From: Phenylobacterium sp.
GTDB lineage: Bacteria > Pseudomonadota > Alphaproteobacteria > Caulobacterales > Caulobacteraceae
NCBI RefSeq assembly: GCF_022402485.1
Contig: NZ_JAKRSA010000033.1
Coordinates: 1-64,000, forward strand
Direction: 5' to 3'
DNA length: 64,000 nucleotides
The notes beneath the pieces were generated by a model. The model worked only from the letters and a program-made list of their open reading frames with translations. It did not search any database and was not told the origin of the DNA. Positions 54,362 to 63,867 of the stretch are shown piece after piece (within the stretch, counting starts at the first letter, position 1; each line of letters begins with the position of its first letter). The position numbers and the translations under genes were made by a program.

Positions 54362-54850
54362 CTAAAGGCCGCGGATCTTGGCGAGGTTCGGTCGGGGAAT
54401 GGCGCTCTTGAACGTCCCCTTGGTCTTGGCCTTGTCCCGGGCAAGCTCCGCCCAGGCGGCGGCGAACCCTGCGGGGGTCCGAGAGTCAGCCGGCTGAGTG
54501 CGGACCAGGCTGAGTGCCCGCCCGGTCAGGGCCTTGGCGATCACCTCCCAGGACTTGGCCTCTGGGTCCAGATCCCCGGATGCATTGACCCAGCCTGCGG
54601 TTCGCCGGGCGGACATGGTGCGGACCCCCTCGATCAGTCTGGCATCAGAAAGGTGCAGGGCCACCGCCGCGCCCTCCGGCAGGTCGGCCAGGGCCGCCTG
54701 CAGGGCCGCCACGCCAAAGGCCTCGGCCTCGATCTCACGGGCCCCGCCGGCGGCGCCCGTGAGGCCCTCACCGTGCTCACACAGCCAGGACCAGCCCCCG
54801 GTCCGATAGGGGGCCTGATGGTTGATCTCGATCCAGAGGCGCAGGGTCAT
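54362..54850 (-). CDS. RNase H-like fold protein of unknown function
   Basis: A 162-aa protein between yebC and ruvC. Its N-terminal 75 residues look like an RNase HI fold: a strand LRLWIEINH, a GG loop followed by WSWLCEHGEG, then REIEAEAFGVAALQAALADL, a strand with HLSDARLIEGV. Candidate acidic residues (Glu7, Glu42, Asp69) align only loosely with the RNase HI D-E-D set; the canonical first DGS is absent. The end (DKAKTKGTFKSAIPRPN) is basic. It may be a divergent nuclease or a nucleic-acid-binding relic. Confidence 0.6.
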   Translation of the reverse strand: MTLRLWIEINHQAPYRTGGWSWLCEHGEGLTGAAGGAREIEAEAFGVAALQAALADLPEGAAVALHLSDARLIEGVRTMSARRTAGWVNASGDLDPEAKSWEVIAKALTGRALSLVRTQPADSRTPAGFAAAWAELARDKAKTKGTFKSAIPRPNLAKIRGL

Positions 54851-54895
54851 GAGCCCGGGGGGCGTCCAGTCCCGTCAACGGGCCTGGAATGGGCC

Positions 54896-55642
54896 TTAAC
54901 CCGCATAGGTCTCCAGGTCTGAGTCGGAGACGTCATAATTGCCATAGACGTTCTGGACATCGTCATCGTCTTCCAGGGCGTCGATCAGCTTCATCAAGGT
55001 GGCGACCGGCTCACCCTCCACCGGAGTCAGGGTCTTGGGCCTCCAGGCGATGGCGGTGGACTTGGGCGCGCCCAGGGCGGCTTCCAGGGTCTGGGCCACC
55101 TCTGAGAGGTCTTCGAAGGCGGTGTAGATGGTGTGGGTGTCCTCGTCGGACTCCACATCCTCGGCACCGGCCTCGATGGCGGCTTCCATGACCTTGTCTT
55201 CCGACCCGACGCTGGCCGGATAGACGATCTGGCCCACCCGGTCGAACATGAACGAGACCGAGCCAGTTTCCCCCAGATTGCCGCCGTTCTTGGAGAAGAT
55301 CGCCCGCACATTGGCCGCGGCCCGGTTGCGGTTGTCGGTCAGGGCTTCGATGATCAGACCCACCCCGCCGGGGCCGAAGCCCTCATAGCGGATTTCCTCA
55401 TAGGCCTCGGCGTCGGCACCAGAGGCCTTCTTGATCGCCCGGTCGATATTGTCCTTGGGCATAGACTCCGCCTTGGCATTCGCCACAGCCAGGCGCAGGC
55501 GGGAGTTCATGGCCGGATCGGGCATCCCCGACTTGGCCGCCACCGTGATCTCGCGGCTGAGCTTGGAGAACAGCTTGGAGCGCACCGAATCGGCGCGGCC
55601 CTTGCGGTGCATGATGTTCTTGAACTTTGAGTGTCCGGCCAT
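54896..55642 (-). CDS. yebC: YebC/TACO1 family protein
   Basis: A 248-aa protein of the YebC family, formerly called transcriptional regulators, with recent evidence for helping ribosomes through proline-rich stretches. The N-terminus [15 protein letters not shown] and [17 protein letters not shown] are diagnostic, followed by [20 protein letters not shown] and the C-terminal [19 protein letters not shown]. It is the probable first gene of the yebC-ruv operon. Confidence 0.96.
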   Translation of the reverse strand: MAGHSKFKNIMHRKGRADSVRSKLFSKLSREITVAAKSGMPDPAMNSRLRLAVANAKAESMPKDNIDRAIKKASGADAEAYEEIRYEGFGPGGVGLIIEALTDNRNRAAANVRAIFSKNGGNLGETGSVSFMFDRVGQIVYPASVGSEDKVMEAAIEAGAEDVESDEDTHTIYTAFEDLSEVAQTLEAALGAPKSTAIAWRPKTLTPVEGEPVATLMKLIDALEDDDDVQNVYGNYDVSDSDLETYAG

Positions 55643-55743
55643 GGGTGCTGTTCGGCTCTTGGGCTGGTCTATGAAACAGGCGAGCGCCGCTTCTAGCGCT
55701 CGCCGGGGCGCAAGGCAAAACCTCGCGCCCCTTGATCAGCGTC

Positions 55744-56535
55744 TCAACGGGCGCTGGTGCGCTTGCCCACCGGGTGGGACGACGACAAGCCGCCGTCCAC
55801 GGCGATGGCCTGGCCGTTTACATAGGAGGCCTCATCGCTGGCCAGGAACAGGGCCATGTGCGCGATCTCATCGGGGACGCCGGCGCGCTTGAGGGGATTG
55901 AGCTGGCCGATCCTGTCCTCGGTGCCCCGGGCGCGGGCGAAGTCGAACACCCCTTGCGTCATGCCGGTCTCGATGAGGCCGGGGCAGACGGCGTTGACCC
56001 GAACGCCCGTGCCATAGAGCTCATTGGCTGCGGTGGTGGCCAGGTTGATGACGCCGGCCTTGGAGGCCGAATAGGAGGCCGGACCAGCGCCGGACCGGAT
56101 GCCGGCCACCGAAGCCGTGCAGATGATCGAGCCCTTGCCCTTGGGGACCATGATCTTGCTGGCGTGCTTGATGGCCAGGAAAGGACCGATCAGGTTGATC
56201 CGCAGCACCTCGGTCCAGATCTCCGGGGTCAGTTCGAAGAACGGCGTCGGCCCACCGGTGATCCCGGCATTGGCGTAGACCACGTCCAAGCCGCCATAGG
56301 CGTCCACAGCCCGCTGAATATAGGCCTGCACAAAGGCCTCGTCGCCCGCGTCGCCGGTCATGGCGATGGCCTGACCTCCGTGGGCCTGGATGGAGGCAGC
56401 GGTCTCCTCGACGGTGTCGGCGCGGTCGACACAGACAACCCGGGCACCCTCCCGGGCAAAGAGGGTGGCGCTGGCCCGGCCGATGCCGCTGGCCGCGCCG
56501 GTGACCACGGCCGAAAAGCCTTCGAGGCGTCCCAT
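55744..56535 (-). CDS. SDR family oxidoreductase
   Basis: A 263-aa classical SDR. The cofactor loop TGAASGIG lies at about residues 12-19, NAGITGG at 91, Ser in CTASVAG and Tyr/Lys in YSASKAG. The C-terminal [20 protein letters not shown] is typical and is followed by a basic tail ([10 protein letters not shown]). The substrate is unknown. It is 26 bp downstream of a hydrolase gene, with a quinone oxidoreductase before that; the three may be one catabolic operon. Confidence 0.88.
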   Translation of the reverse strand: MGRLEGFSAVVTGAASGIGRASATLFAREGARVVCVDRADTVEETAASIQAHGGQAIAMTGDAGDEAFVQAYIQRAVDAYGGLDVVYANAGITGGPTPFFELTPEIWTEVLRINLIGPFLAIKHASKIMVPKGKGSIICTASVAGIRSGAGPASYSASKAGVINLATTAANELYGTGVRVNAVCPGLIETGMTQGVFDFARARGTEDRIGQLNPLKRAGVPDEIAHMALFLASDEASYVNGQAIAVDGGLSSSHPVGKRTSAR

Positions 56536-56561
56536 GAAACTCTCCCTAGTCGTAACTGAGG

Positions 56562-57401
56562 TCAGCGCGCTCGCTCTGCGGCGGCGACAATGGCGTCGAT
56601 GATGGTGTCATAGAGCGGTTCAGGCAGGTCGTGACCCATGCCCGGAATAATCCGCAGGTCCGCCCTAGGGATCGCCTTGGCCGTGGCCTCGCCGCCGGCC
56701 ATCGGGATCAGCGGATCGGCTTCCCCATGCAGGACCACCGTAGGCACGTTGAGCCTGGTCAGCTTTTCGGTCCGGTCGCCGCTGGCCCCGATGGCCCCGC
56801 GCTGACGCTGAACGCCTTTGGGATTGAAGGCCCGGCGCATTTCCGAAAGAACCCGGTTGCGCAGCGCGTCCTCTGTCCACGGATAGCCCGGACTGCCGAT
56901 GGTCCGGGCATTCTTCATCCCGTAGGCAACAAAGGCTTCCTCGTCGAGTTTAGGGTCGGGGGCCACCTGGGTCAGCACAGCGGCGGCTTCGGGGGTCGCG
57001 TCCATGGTGCCCGGCGCGCCGGTAGCCGACATGATCGAGGTCAGGGAGCGCACCCGCTGGGGATGTTCTATGGCCACGGTCTGGGCGATCATGCCGCCCA
57101 TGGAGACCCCGGCCACATGGGCGGTCTCGATGTTCAGATGGTCCAGCAGGCCAGCGGCGTCGGCAGCCATGTCTGACAGGGTGTAACGGTCGCCAGACTG
57201 GAACCAGGTCGACAGGCCCACATCGCGGTTATCGAACCGGATCGCCCTATAGCCCCGGGCCACCAGCTTCTCACAGAAGAGGATGGGCCAGCGGGTCATC
57301 TGCGACCCCAGGCCATTGATCAGCAGGACGGCCGGGGCGTCATCCGGTCCGAAGGTCTCGTACTCAATCTCGATACCGTTGACGGCGGCGCGGGGCATCA
57401 A
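56562..57401 (-). CDS. Alpha/beta-fold hydrolase
   Basis: A 279-aa hydrolase of the dihydrocoumarin/lactonase-like group. [15 protein letters not shown] is the oxyanion region, [15 protein letters not shown] the nucleophile elbow (Ser at about residue 101), [10 protein letters not shown] the acid and [10 protein letters not shown] the catalytic His. The substrate is unknown. It is probably co-transcribed with the SDR downstream. Confidence 0.87.
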   Translation of the reverse strand: MMPRAAVNGIEIEYETFGPDDAPAVLLINGLGSQMTRWPILFCEKLVARGYRAIRFDNRDVGLSTWFQSGDRYTLSDMAADAAGLLDHLNIETAHVAGVSMGGMIAQTVAIEHPQRVRSLTSIMSATGAPGTMDATPEAAAVLTQVAPDPKLDEEAFVAYGMKNARTIGSPGYPWTEDALRNRVLSEMRRAFNPKGVQRQRGAIGASGDRTEKLTRLNVPTVVLHGEADPLIPMAGGEATAKAIPRADLRIIPGMGHDLPEPLYDTIIDAIVAAAERAR

Positions 57402-57481
57402 GGCCTCCCTGTCATTGCAGGATGTCTGTGCAGATGGAGGACGGCGCAGGCCTGCGCCCGCGCCGTCCGATCATGAGACGA

Positions 57482-58447
57482 TCAAGGGACCAGGATCACC
57501 CGGCCCACGGCCTTGCGGCTTTCGATATAGGCGTGGGCGCCGGCGGCGTCGGACAGGGGGAATTCCTTGTCGATGACCACTTCCAGCTCACCCTTGGCAG
57601 CGTCTTCGATCAACTGCTGGATGTTGTCATGCACCCGGTCCGTGCCGATTTCGGCCCCCAGGAACACGCCGGAGAGTGAGCGATTGCCCCCCATCATCGA
57701 GCCCACATCCACCACCATCGGCTCCCGGCCGGCGGCGCCGACCATGGATACCCGGCCGCGATAGGCCAGGGCGTTGATGGAGCCCTGCAGGGTCGAGCCG
57801 CCGACAGAGTCGACCACCACATCGACGCCCTTGTTGTCGGTCAGGCGGCGAACCTCCTTCACCACGTCGTCGCGGGTGTAGTTGATGCCGTGGTCGAGAC
57901 CCAGACGCTTGAGCTTCTCCAGGCGCTCATCGGAGGAGGCTGTGGCCAGGATGAGCCCTGCGCCGGCCCGCTTGGCCAACTGGATCGCGGCCACCCCGAC
58001 GCCTGAGGCGCCGGCCTGGACCAGGACGGTCTCGCCCTTCTTCATGCGACCGAACTCGAACAGGCAGTCGTGGGCGGTGCCGAAGGTCACCGGAATCGCA
58101 GCGGCCTTGCGCACATCAAAGCCCGCCGGAATCGGCCAGCAGTTGCGGGCCGGCACCGAGCGCAGCTCGGCATGGCTGCCCCAATTGTTCACCGTGGCGA
58201 CCTTCTGGCCGACCTTCACATTGGTAACCTGCTCGCCGATCTCGATGATCTCGCCGGCGGCCTGATACCCCACCACATGCGGGTTGGTCATCAGGGGGCC
58301 ACGCCAGCGATTCAGGGTGTCGCCGCCCTCGATGGCGATGGCCTCGACGCGCAGAATAACGCCCTTGGGGTGGCAAACCGGGTCGGGGATTTCCTCGTAT
58401 TTGAGGACCTCGGGCCCACCATTCTCGTAATAAACTGCAGCCTTCAT
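57482..58447 (-). CDS. Zinc-independent quinone oxidoreductase (MDR superfamily)
   Basis: A 321-aa medium-chain reductase of the NADPH:quinone oxidoreductase type. The N-terminal GroES-like domain lacks the structural zinc cysteines, with only scattered Cys. The Rossmann loop is VLVQAGASGVGVAAIQLAKRAGA, and GVDVVVDSVGG follows. ATG 58447 has a palindrome 25-34 bp upstream. It probably reduces quinones or enones. Confidence 0.87.
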   Translation of the reverse strand: MKAAVYYENGGPEVLKYEEIPDPVCHPKGVILRVEAIAIEGGDTLNRWRGPLMTNPHVVGYQAAGEIIEIGEQVTNVKVGQKVATVNNWGSHAELRSVPARNCWPIPAGFDVRKAAAIPVTFGTAHDCLFEFGRMKKGETVLVQAGASGVGVAAIQLAKRAGAGLILATASSDERLEKLKRLGLDHGINYTRDDVVKEVRRLTDNKGVDVVVDSVGGSTLQGSINALAYRGRVSMVGAAGREPMVVDVGSMMGGNRSLSGVFLGAEIGTDRVHDNIQQLIEDAAKGELEVVIDKEFPLSDAAGAHAYIESRKAVGRVILVP

Positions 58448-58471
58448 GGGGCTCTCCCAAATGACTTAAAA

Positions 58472-58481
58472 CAAACGTTTG
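58472..58481. promoter_or_regulatory. Palindrome upstream of the quinone oxidoreductase gene
   Basis: A perfect 10-bp palindrome CAAACGTTTG lies 25 bp upstream of the ATG, in the only AT-rich patch of this intergenic region. Short AAACGTTT cores occur in operators of TetR-type regulators. The link to any regulator in this window is untested. Confidence 0.35.
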
Positions 58482-58633
58482 ACGCCAAGCCTTCCCATGG
58501 CGCGGCGCGGTCTGCAAGGCGCCCAACGCAGGGTGGCGATTTCCGCCTAGTCCGTTTGGATCATGCGATGTCCAGCCCAAGGCGGCAGGAATGAGGTCAA
58601 CACGACCGCGTTCCCCGTCCAAGGCCATCCCCC

Positions 58634-59809
58634 ATGCGCCTCACCGCCTTCCGCCCGCCCTGGGGCACAGCAGCCCTGGCCGCTGCCCTGCTGCTGGCCC
58701 TGCCAGGGGCAGCATCCAGTCAGGCTGACCCCTTCGGGGCGCTCTATAGCCCGCAGCCAGGGACGGCCCCGGCCAAGGACGCCTCCTCCGGCCGGACCGG
58801 CTCAACCTCGGTCAGCGGGGCTGTGGGGCGCACCTATGCGGGTGCCGACGCCAGCGGACGGGTCAGCCTCGCCCAGCTGGACATGATGCCCGACCACGCG
58901 CCGCCGTTCTCAGTGGCGCTTCAGGGCCATGCGACCCGCTACCTCGCCAACCGGCCGAAGATCATCATTTCTGGCTACACCCTGGCCTTCGTCCAAGGCG
59001 CTACCGCCAGCGCCTTTGGCGGCGGTACGGGTCTGGACACCAGCCAGCGTCGGACTCAGATCGCCACCCGCCTGGTAGGCCTCACCGATACCATGGCTCA
59101 GGACATGGCCGACGCCGCCTATGGCGACCTGGTCGCCCAGCTGAGAGCCGCCGGGTTCGAGGTGCTTGATCCAGCGGGCTTCCAGGCCTCCGAGCAGATG
59201 AGTGGGGTGGCCCGCTACAGCGCTCCGGTGGGCGGCCAGGGCATCATCGACAGTCGCGCCACCAAGGCCTGGGTCGCCTACGGGCCCCGCGCTTTGCCGC
59301 TCATCAAGGGCCATGCGTTTGAGACCGGCATGGGTGCCGTGGCCGCCTCTGGCGCCCTGATGCGGTTTGGGCGCGCCAGCCGCGACCTGGACGCCGTCAT
59401 TATCTCCCCGCGCCTGCTGCTCGACTATGTCGACATGGAGAGTACCGGGCAGCGGACCTATAGCGGCTCGGCCTCGGTGGACGCCGAGCTACGGTTCGGG
59501 ATCAATCCCATCTCCAAGGTGGACTTTGTCTGGGGCAATAATGGCGGCGGGGCCATGCCCGGCTGGTTCACCACCAAGGGCGTCTTCACCCCGCAGCCCT
59601 TTGGCATCCTGGCCCAGACGGCGGATCGTTCGGACTCCATCGCCACCCACAATGCCCTGGTGAGCATCGGCTTCGGGTCGGTCTACCGACAGAGCCTGGT
59701 CTATGACGCCGAGGTCTCCCCCAAGCGCTACGCCGCCCTGAGCCGCGCGGCCTACCAGGGCTTCAACGCCGCCCTGGTGGCCGAGATCCGCAAGGCCCGG
59801 GGCCAATGA
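58634..59809 (+). CDS. Secreted protein of unknown function
   Basis: A 391-aa protein with a signal peptide (about residues 1-31, LALPGAASSQA). The mature part begins with a Ser/Gly/Thr-rich stretch of about 60 residues. Then a mixed region follows: IIISGYTLAFVQGATASAFGGG, LVGLTDTMAQDMADAAYGDL and VWGNNGGGAMPGWFTTKG. I see no catalytic motif or repeat, and no lipobox. It has the feel of a periplasmic or surface protein from a lineage-restricted family. A second exported gene starts 38 bp downstream. Confidence 0.7.
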   Translation: MRLTAFRPPWGTAALAAALLLALPGAASSQADPFGALYSPQPGTAPAKDASSGRTGSTSVSGAVGRTYAGADASGRVSLAQLDMMPDHAPPFSVALQGHATRYLANRPKIIISGYTLAFVQGATASAFGGGTGLDTSQRRTQIATRLVGLTDTMAQDMADAAYGDLVAQLRAAGFEVLDPAGFQASEQMSGVARYSAPVGGQGIIDSRATKAWVAYGPRALPLIKGHAFETGMGAVAASGALMRFGRASRDLDAVIISPRLLLDYVDMESTGQRTYSGSASVDAELRFGINPISKVDFVWGNNGGGAMPGWFTTKGVFTPQPFGILAQTADRSDSIATHNALVSIGFGSVYRQSLVYDAEVSPKRYAALSRAAYQGFNAALVAEIRKARGQ

Positions 59810-59847
59810 TCCTCCCCAACTTCGTCCAACCCTTGGAGTTTTGAACC

Positions 59848-60441
59848 ATGAAGCGCTTGTTCTGCGCCACGGCCGCCCTGGCGCTGATTGCCGGCACCGC
59901 GGTCGCCCAGACCCCAGCCCCCCAAACCCCTGGCCCCCAGACCTCTGGCCCTGAGGCCGCCCCGTCGACGCAGACCACTGCCCAGGCCCCTGGGGCTACC
60001 CCAGCCGAAAGTCCCGCTCCTGTCGCCCCTGTTGCGGCGCCTTTGATCGATTCCAATGTCTATCAGGTGCTGCGTCCCGGCGACCGGGCCATGAGCTGTG
60101 AGCAGATCGGGGCGGAGGCCAACACACTGAACGCCCAGCTGATGGCCGAGCAGGCGGAAGCCGCCAAGCAGGCTCAGCGCGCCAAGCAGGGCCGGGGCAT
60201 GGCCGGCGGCCTGGCCAGCGGCGTCCTGGGCGGCGCGGCCCGCTATGGGCTGGCCCGCGGCATGGTGGGCGGGGCCTTCAGCCCCTTCGCCGCCCAGGCG
60301 CTCAGTGCGGTGGCAGACTCCACCTCCCAAGCTGTGGGTCAGGCCGTGGCCGCCGGGGGCGAGGTCGCCGCGCCGACCGTGTCGCCTCAACAACAGCGGA
60401 TGAACCACCTGCTTGGTCTCTACCGCGAAAAGGCCTGTTAG
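59848..60441 (+). CDS. Exported Ala/Pro-rich protein of unknown function
   Basis: A 197-aa protein with a signal peptide ending IAGTAVAQ (about residue 21). A Pro/Thr-rich linker (TPAPQTPGPQTSGP) spans to about 65. A helical part with an SCEQIGAEANTLNAQLMAEQ stretch and a Gly/Ala-rich segment follow, ending in NHLLGLYREKAC with a terminal Cys. It is co-directional with the preceding exported gene, and a strong terminator closes the pair. No function can be assigned. Confidence 0.7.
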   Translation: MKRLFCATAALALIAGTAVAQTPAPQTPGPQTSGPEAAPSTQTTAQAPGATPAESPAPVAPVAAPLIDSNVYQVLRPGDRAMSCEQIGAEANTLNAQLMAEQAEAAKQAQRAKQGRGMAGGLASGVLGGAARYGLARGMVGGAFSPFAAQALSAVADSTSQAVGQAVAAGGEVAAPTVSPQQQRMNHLLGLYREKAC

Positions 60442-60506
60442 GAGCGTCCCTACCCCTGTGGCGACGTCGGCCGGGCTTGGGGGAGTTCCGGCCTCATCCT
60501 GACGGA

Positions 60507-60534
60507 GAGAGCGCAGTCTCAAGACTGCGCTCTC
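60507..60534 (+). terminator. Intrinsic terminator after the two exported proteins
   Basis: A perfect 12-bp stem GAGAGCGCAGTC/GACTGCGCTCTC closes on a TCAA loop. ATTCGTTTTG follows. It lies 65 bp after the stop codon of the second secreted protein and 84 bp before the patatin start. Confidence 0.8.
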
Positions 60535-60617
60535 ATTCGTTTTGGGCCCCCTTTATGGACATGCCGACCCCGGCGCCTGATCCTGTTCTCAAAGACAGGA
60601 ACGGGCGGGAGAACGAT

Positions 60618-61511
60618 ATGAGCAGGGCTCTGGTACTGGGCGGCGGTGGGCCGGTGGGTATTGCGTGGGAATCTGGCCTCATCGCTGGCCTCGCCGAGGC
60701 CGGCGTCGACCTGGGAGCGGCGGACTTTATCCTTGGTACGTCGGCAGGTGCTTTTGTCGGTGCCCGGCTGGCCATGGGCGATCCCGCCGCCGACCTCGCT
60801 ACCCCGATCCTGGCTGAGGCTGATCGGCCCCGAGCAGCACCGGCCAAGGCCGGCGAGCCTAAGCCCGCTGGCCCTGACCTGACCCCTCTGATGCGGATGA
60901 TGGCTGAGGCGCGTTCCGGCTCCAGGCCGCCCCAGGCGGTCCGCGCCGATATCGGGGCCTTTGCCCTGGCCGCCGATACGGTGGATGAGGCGACCTTCAT
61001 CGCCTCCTTTGGCCGGACCTTCGCCAGCCTGGGGGAGAACGCCTGGCCTGAGCGGGGTTTTGCTTGCACCGCCGTCGACGCCCTGACCGGCGACTTTCAG
61101 CTTTGGACAAAGGAGTCTGGCGTCGGGGTGGGCCGTGCGGTGGCCTCCTCCTGTTCGGTGCCGGGGGTCTATCCTCCGGTCACCCTGAACGGGCGGCGCT
61201 ATATCGACGGGGGCATGCGCTCCTCTCTGAATGCCGACATGGCCAAGGGGCATGACCTGGTCGTCCTGGTGCAGGTGCGGGGCGGAGCCTCGGCAGGCCC
61301 CGCCGCCGACGCCATGGCCGCGCAGCTCGAGGGGGAGATCGCCGTGCTCAAGGCCGGCGGTGCCGAGGTGGTGCTGATCAGTCCCGACGCCGGCAGCGCC
61401 TCGGCCATGGGGGTGAATCTGATGAACTTCGCCCGCCGGCCGGAGGCCGCCCGGGCCGGAGTTGAACAGGGTCGCGCCGAGGCCGCGCGGATCGCCGCAG
61501 CCTGGGCCTGA
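60618..61511 (+). CDS. Patatin-like phospholipase
   Basis: A 297-aa acyl hydrolase with the Ser-Asp dyad. The oxyanion loop LGGGGPVGIAW starts at about residue 8, the nucleophile GTSAG has Ser42 and the second dyad residue is in YIDGGMRS (Asp at about 197). There is no signal peptide. Such proteins cleave acyl chains from phospholipids or other lipids. ATG 60618 was chosen for the family start; upstream in-frame codons cross the terminator. Confidence 0.88.
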   Translation: MSRALVLGGGGPVGIAWESGLIAGLAEAGVDLGAADFILGTSAGAFVGARLAMGDPAADLATPILAEADRPRAAPAKAGEPKPAGPDLTPLMRMMAEARSGSRPPQAVRADIGAFALAADTVDEATFIASFGRTFASLGENAWPERGFACTAVDALTGDFQLWTKESGVGVGRAVASSCSVPGVYPPVTLNGRRYIDGGMRSSLNADMAKGHDLVVLVQVRGGASAGPAADAMAAQLEGEIAVLKAGGAEVVLISPDAGSASAMGVNLMNFARRPEAARAGVEQGRAEAARIAAAWA

Positions 61512-61604
61512 CGATCTAGCCTTCCCTTACGGCGCCCTTTCTAGAAGCCACCACATTGATGGCGGCCGCCCCGTCGCGCCTGCATTTTCTTTGAGGGATA
61601 TTCC

Positions 61605-62417
61605 ATGGACGCCGCCGTGCCCGTTCGCCTGCACGATTTCGATGAAGCCCTGTCGCTGACCCCCGCCGGCCCCCGCCTGTGGGACTCCAGGATCGACAAG
61701 CGCTACTGGAACATGATCGGCCCCTGGGGGGGCTGGACCGCCGCCCTGCTGCTGAAGGCGGTTCTGGCCGAGGGCGACCATGGTGGAACCCCGGTGGCCA
61801 TGACGGTCAATCTGATGGGGGGCCTGGACGAAAGTCCGCTGCAGATCGTCACCCGACCGGCCCGCCAGGGCAAGTCGGTGGAATTCTGGACCTCCGAACT
61901 CGTCCAGAACAATACGCCGGTGGCCATGGCGATGGTGACGCTGGGCCAGCGGCGGGAGACTTACTCCACCCATGAGGCCAGCTTTCCTGAAGGTGTGAAG
62001 CCCCCTGAGGCGATCGAGAGCATCCCCGCCCGTCCGGGCTTCTTCACCGCCATGTTCGAACAGCGCCCAGTCCAGGGCTCGGCCCCGCTGCAGGAGAATC
62101 CCGACAGCCTGACCCGCAACTGGATGCGTGACCATCAGGCCAGGCCTCTGGACTATGTGCTGCTGGCGGGGCTGGCCGATGTCTTCGCCCCGCGGATCTT
62201 CTATCGCAGCGCCGAGCGGCGACCGGCCTCGACGGTGAGCATGAGCGTATATTTCCACGCCACGCCGGCGGAGCTGGAGGCCGTCGGGGGCGACTTCATC
62301 CTCGGCGACGCCAAGGCCCGGCGGTTCGAGAGCGGCTTCTTCGACCAGCATGGGGCGCTGTGGTCCCGGGATGGGGTCCTGCTGGCCACCACCGAACAGC
62401 TCTGCTGGTTCAAATAA
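61605..62417 (+). CDS. Double-hotdog acyl-CoA thioesterase family protein
   Basis: A 270-aa protein with two hotdog halves, the first containing WNMIGPWGGWTAALLLKAVL and MTVNLMGGLDE, the second YVLLAGLADVFAPRIFY and SMSVYFHATPAEL. This is the TesB-like thioesterase family (acyl-CoA to free acid plus CoA). It stands alone; a hairpin separates it from the convergent dehydrogenase gene. Confidence 0.82.
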   Translation: MDAAVPVRLHDFDEALSLTPAGPRLWDSRIDKRYWNMIGPWGGWTAALLLKAVLAEGDHGGTPVAMTVNLMGGLDESPLQIVTRPARQGKSVEFWTSELVQNNTPVAMAMVTLGQRRETYSTHEASFPEGVKPPEAIESIPARPGFFTAMFEQRPVQGSAPLQENPDSLTRNWMRDHQARPLDYVLLAGLADVFAPRIFYRSAERRPASTVSMSVYFHATPAELEAVGGDFILGDAKARRFESGFFDQHGALWSRDGVLLATTEQLCWFK

Positions 62418-62451
62418 GGCGACTTCCCTCGGTGTGGGGATCAGCCCTCCT

Positions 62452-62482
62452 CCTCATGCTCGGCCTGGTGCCGAGCATGAGG
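62452..62482. terminator. Hairpin between convergent genes, possible bidirectional terminator
   Basis: CCTCATGCTCGGC and GCCGAGCATGAGG pair perfectly over 13 bp around a 5-nt loop. No long T-run is seen on either strand. Its place between the thioesterase and UDP-sugar dehydrogenase stops fits termination for both. Confidence 0.65.
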
Positions 62483-62493
62483 TTGGTTGGGGG

Positions 62494-63867
62494 CTAGGCC
62501 TTGCGGACCTGATCGGCGAAGTCGGGGGCCAGTCGGCCCACCGCGTTACGGGTGTCGACCACCAGGGGGACCAGCCTCGTCAAGGTCGCATAGTCCACCA
62601 GGTCATGGTCGGTGCAGATCACCGCGCAGTCATAGGTCGCCAGGACCGCCTCATCCCAGCCTATGGAGACCATGCCGGCCACCTCGGGGTGTTCCCCATT
62701 GTCAGGGGCCACAGGGATGTGCGGATCATAGTAATCCACCTGCGCTCCACGTTCCCGCAGCAGGCGGATCACATGCAGGGACGGGCTTTCGCGCATGTCG
62801 TCGACGTTCTTCTTGTAGGCCAGTCCCGCTACGAGGATGCGGGCGCCGTTCACCGCCTTGCCCTGGCGGCTGGACAGGGACTCGGCCACCGCCTCCACAA
62901 CCCGCCGGGGCAGGGCGGCGACCACGTCCCCGGCCAGCTCGATGAAGCGGGTGGCCTCCCCGTGCGCCCGGGCCTTCCAGGTCAGGTAGAAGGGATCGAT
63001 GGCAATACAGTGCCCCCCCAGCCCTGGCCCCGGATAGAAGGGCATATAGCCAAAGGGCTTGGTCTTGGCCGCATCGATCACCTCCCAGATGTCGATGTCC
63101 ATGCTTTCGAAGACCACCTTCAGCTCATTGACCAGGGCAATATTGACCAGTCGGAAGATGTTTTCGGTGAGCTTCACCGCCTCGGCGGTTTTCAGGTCGC
63201 TGACCGGCACCACCTTGGTCAGGGGGGCATAGACGGCGATGGCCATCCGCCGTTCGGCGTCGGTGTCAGCGCCCACCACCTTGGGGATGGTGGTCGCCCC
63301 GAAGTCGATATTGCCGGGGTCCTCCCGCTCGGGGCTGTAGGCGATGGCAAAGTCGATTCCGGACTTCAGGCCGGTGGCGGCCTCCAGGATCGGGCGGATC
63401 AGTTCCTCGCTGGTCCCGGGATAGGTGGTGGATTCCAGCACCACCAGCTGTCCCCGCCGCAGATGCCGCGCGATCATCGCCGCACAGTCGGCCACGAAAG
63501 ACAGGTCCGGCTCCCGGTGCACATTGAGCGGCGTCGGCACGCACATCAGCAGGGCGTCGGCCCTGGCCAGACAGGCCTCATCGGCGGTGGCTTCCAGGCG
63601 GCCGGTGGCACCCATGGCCGCCACCCGGGCGTCGGAGATGTGCTTGATATAGCTGCGTCCGTCCTGCAGGGCGGTGATCTTGGTCTCATCAGGATCAAAG
63701 GCCAGGACCTTGAACCCCTTGCCAATAAAGCCCTCCGCCAGGGGCAGGCCCACATAGCCCATGCCGATCACGCCAATGGTCAGGTCCCGGGAATGCGCCC
63801 GCGCCTCAAAGGCCTCCGCCATCTCATCCGGCGTCGGATGATCTCCGCCCTGGCGCGTCCCGCTCAT
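62494..63867 (-). CDS. UDP-N-acetyl-D-hexosamine (nucleotide-sugar) 6-dehydrogenase
   Basis: A 457-aa dehydrogenase of the WbpA type, oxidising UDP-sugars to uronic acids for surface polysaccharide. The NAD loop IGVIGMGYVGLPLAEGF lies at about residues 31-47. The active-site Cys is in PGPGLGGHCIAIDPFYL, Lys/Asp in VNIALVNELK, and the UDP domain begins LVAGLAYKKNVDDMRESP. The length is standard. Its ATG overlaps the stop of the upstream aminotransferase gene (ATGA), so the sugar pathway genes are coupled. Confidence 0.9.
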   Translation of the reverse strand: MSGTRQGGDHPTPDEMAEAFEARAHSRDLTIGVIGMGYVGLPLAEGFIGKGFKVLAFDPDETKITALQDGRSYIKHISDARVAAMGATGRLEATADEACLARADALLMCVPTPLNVHREPDLSFVADCAAMIARHLRRGQLVVLESTTYPGTSEELIRPILEAATGLKSGIDFAIAYSPEREDPGNIDFGATTIPKVVGADTDAERRMAIAVYAPLTKVVPVSDLKTAEAVKLTENIFRLVNIALVNELKVVFESMDIDIWEVIDAAKTKPFGYMPFYPGPGLGGHCIAIDPFYLTWKARAHGEATRFIELAGDVVAALPRRVVEAVAESLSSRQGKAVNGARILVAGLAYKKNVDDMRESPSLHVIRLLRERGAQVDYYDPHIPVAPDNGEHPEVAGMVSIGWDEAVLATYDCAVICTDHDLVDYATLTRLVPLVVDTRNAVGRLAPDFADQVRKA

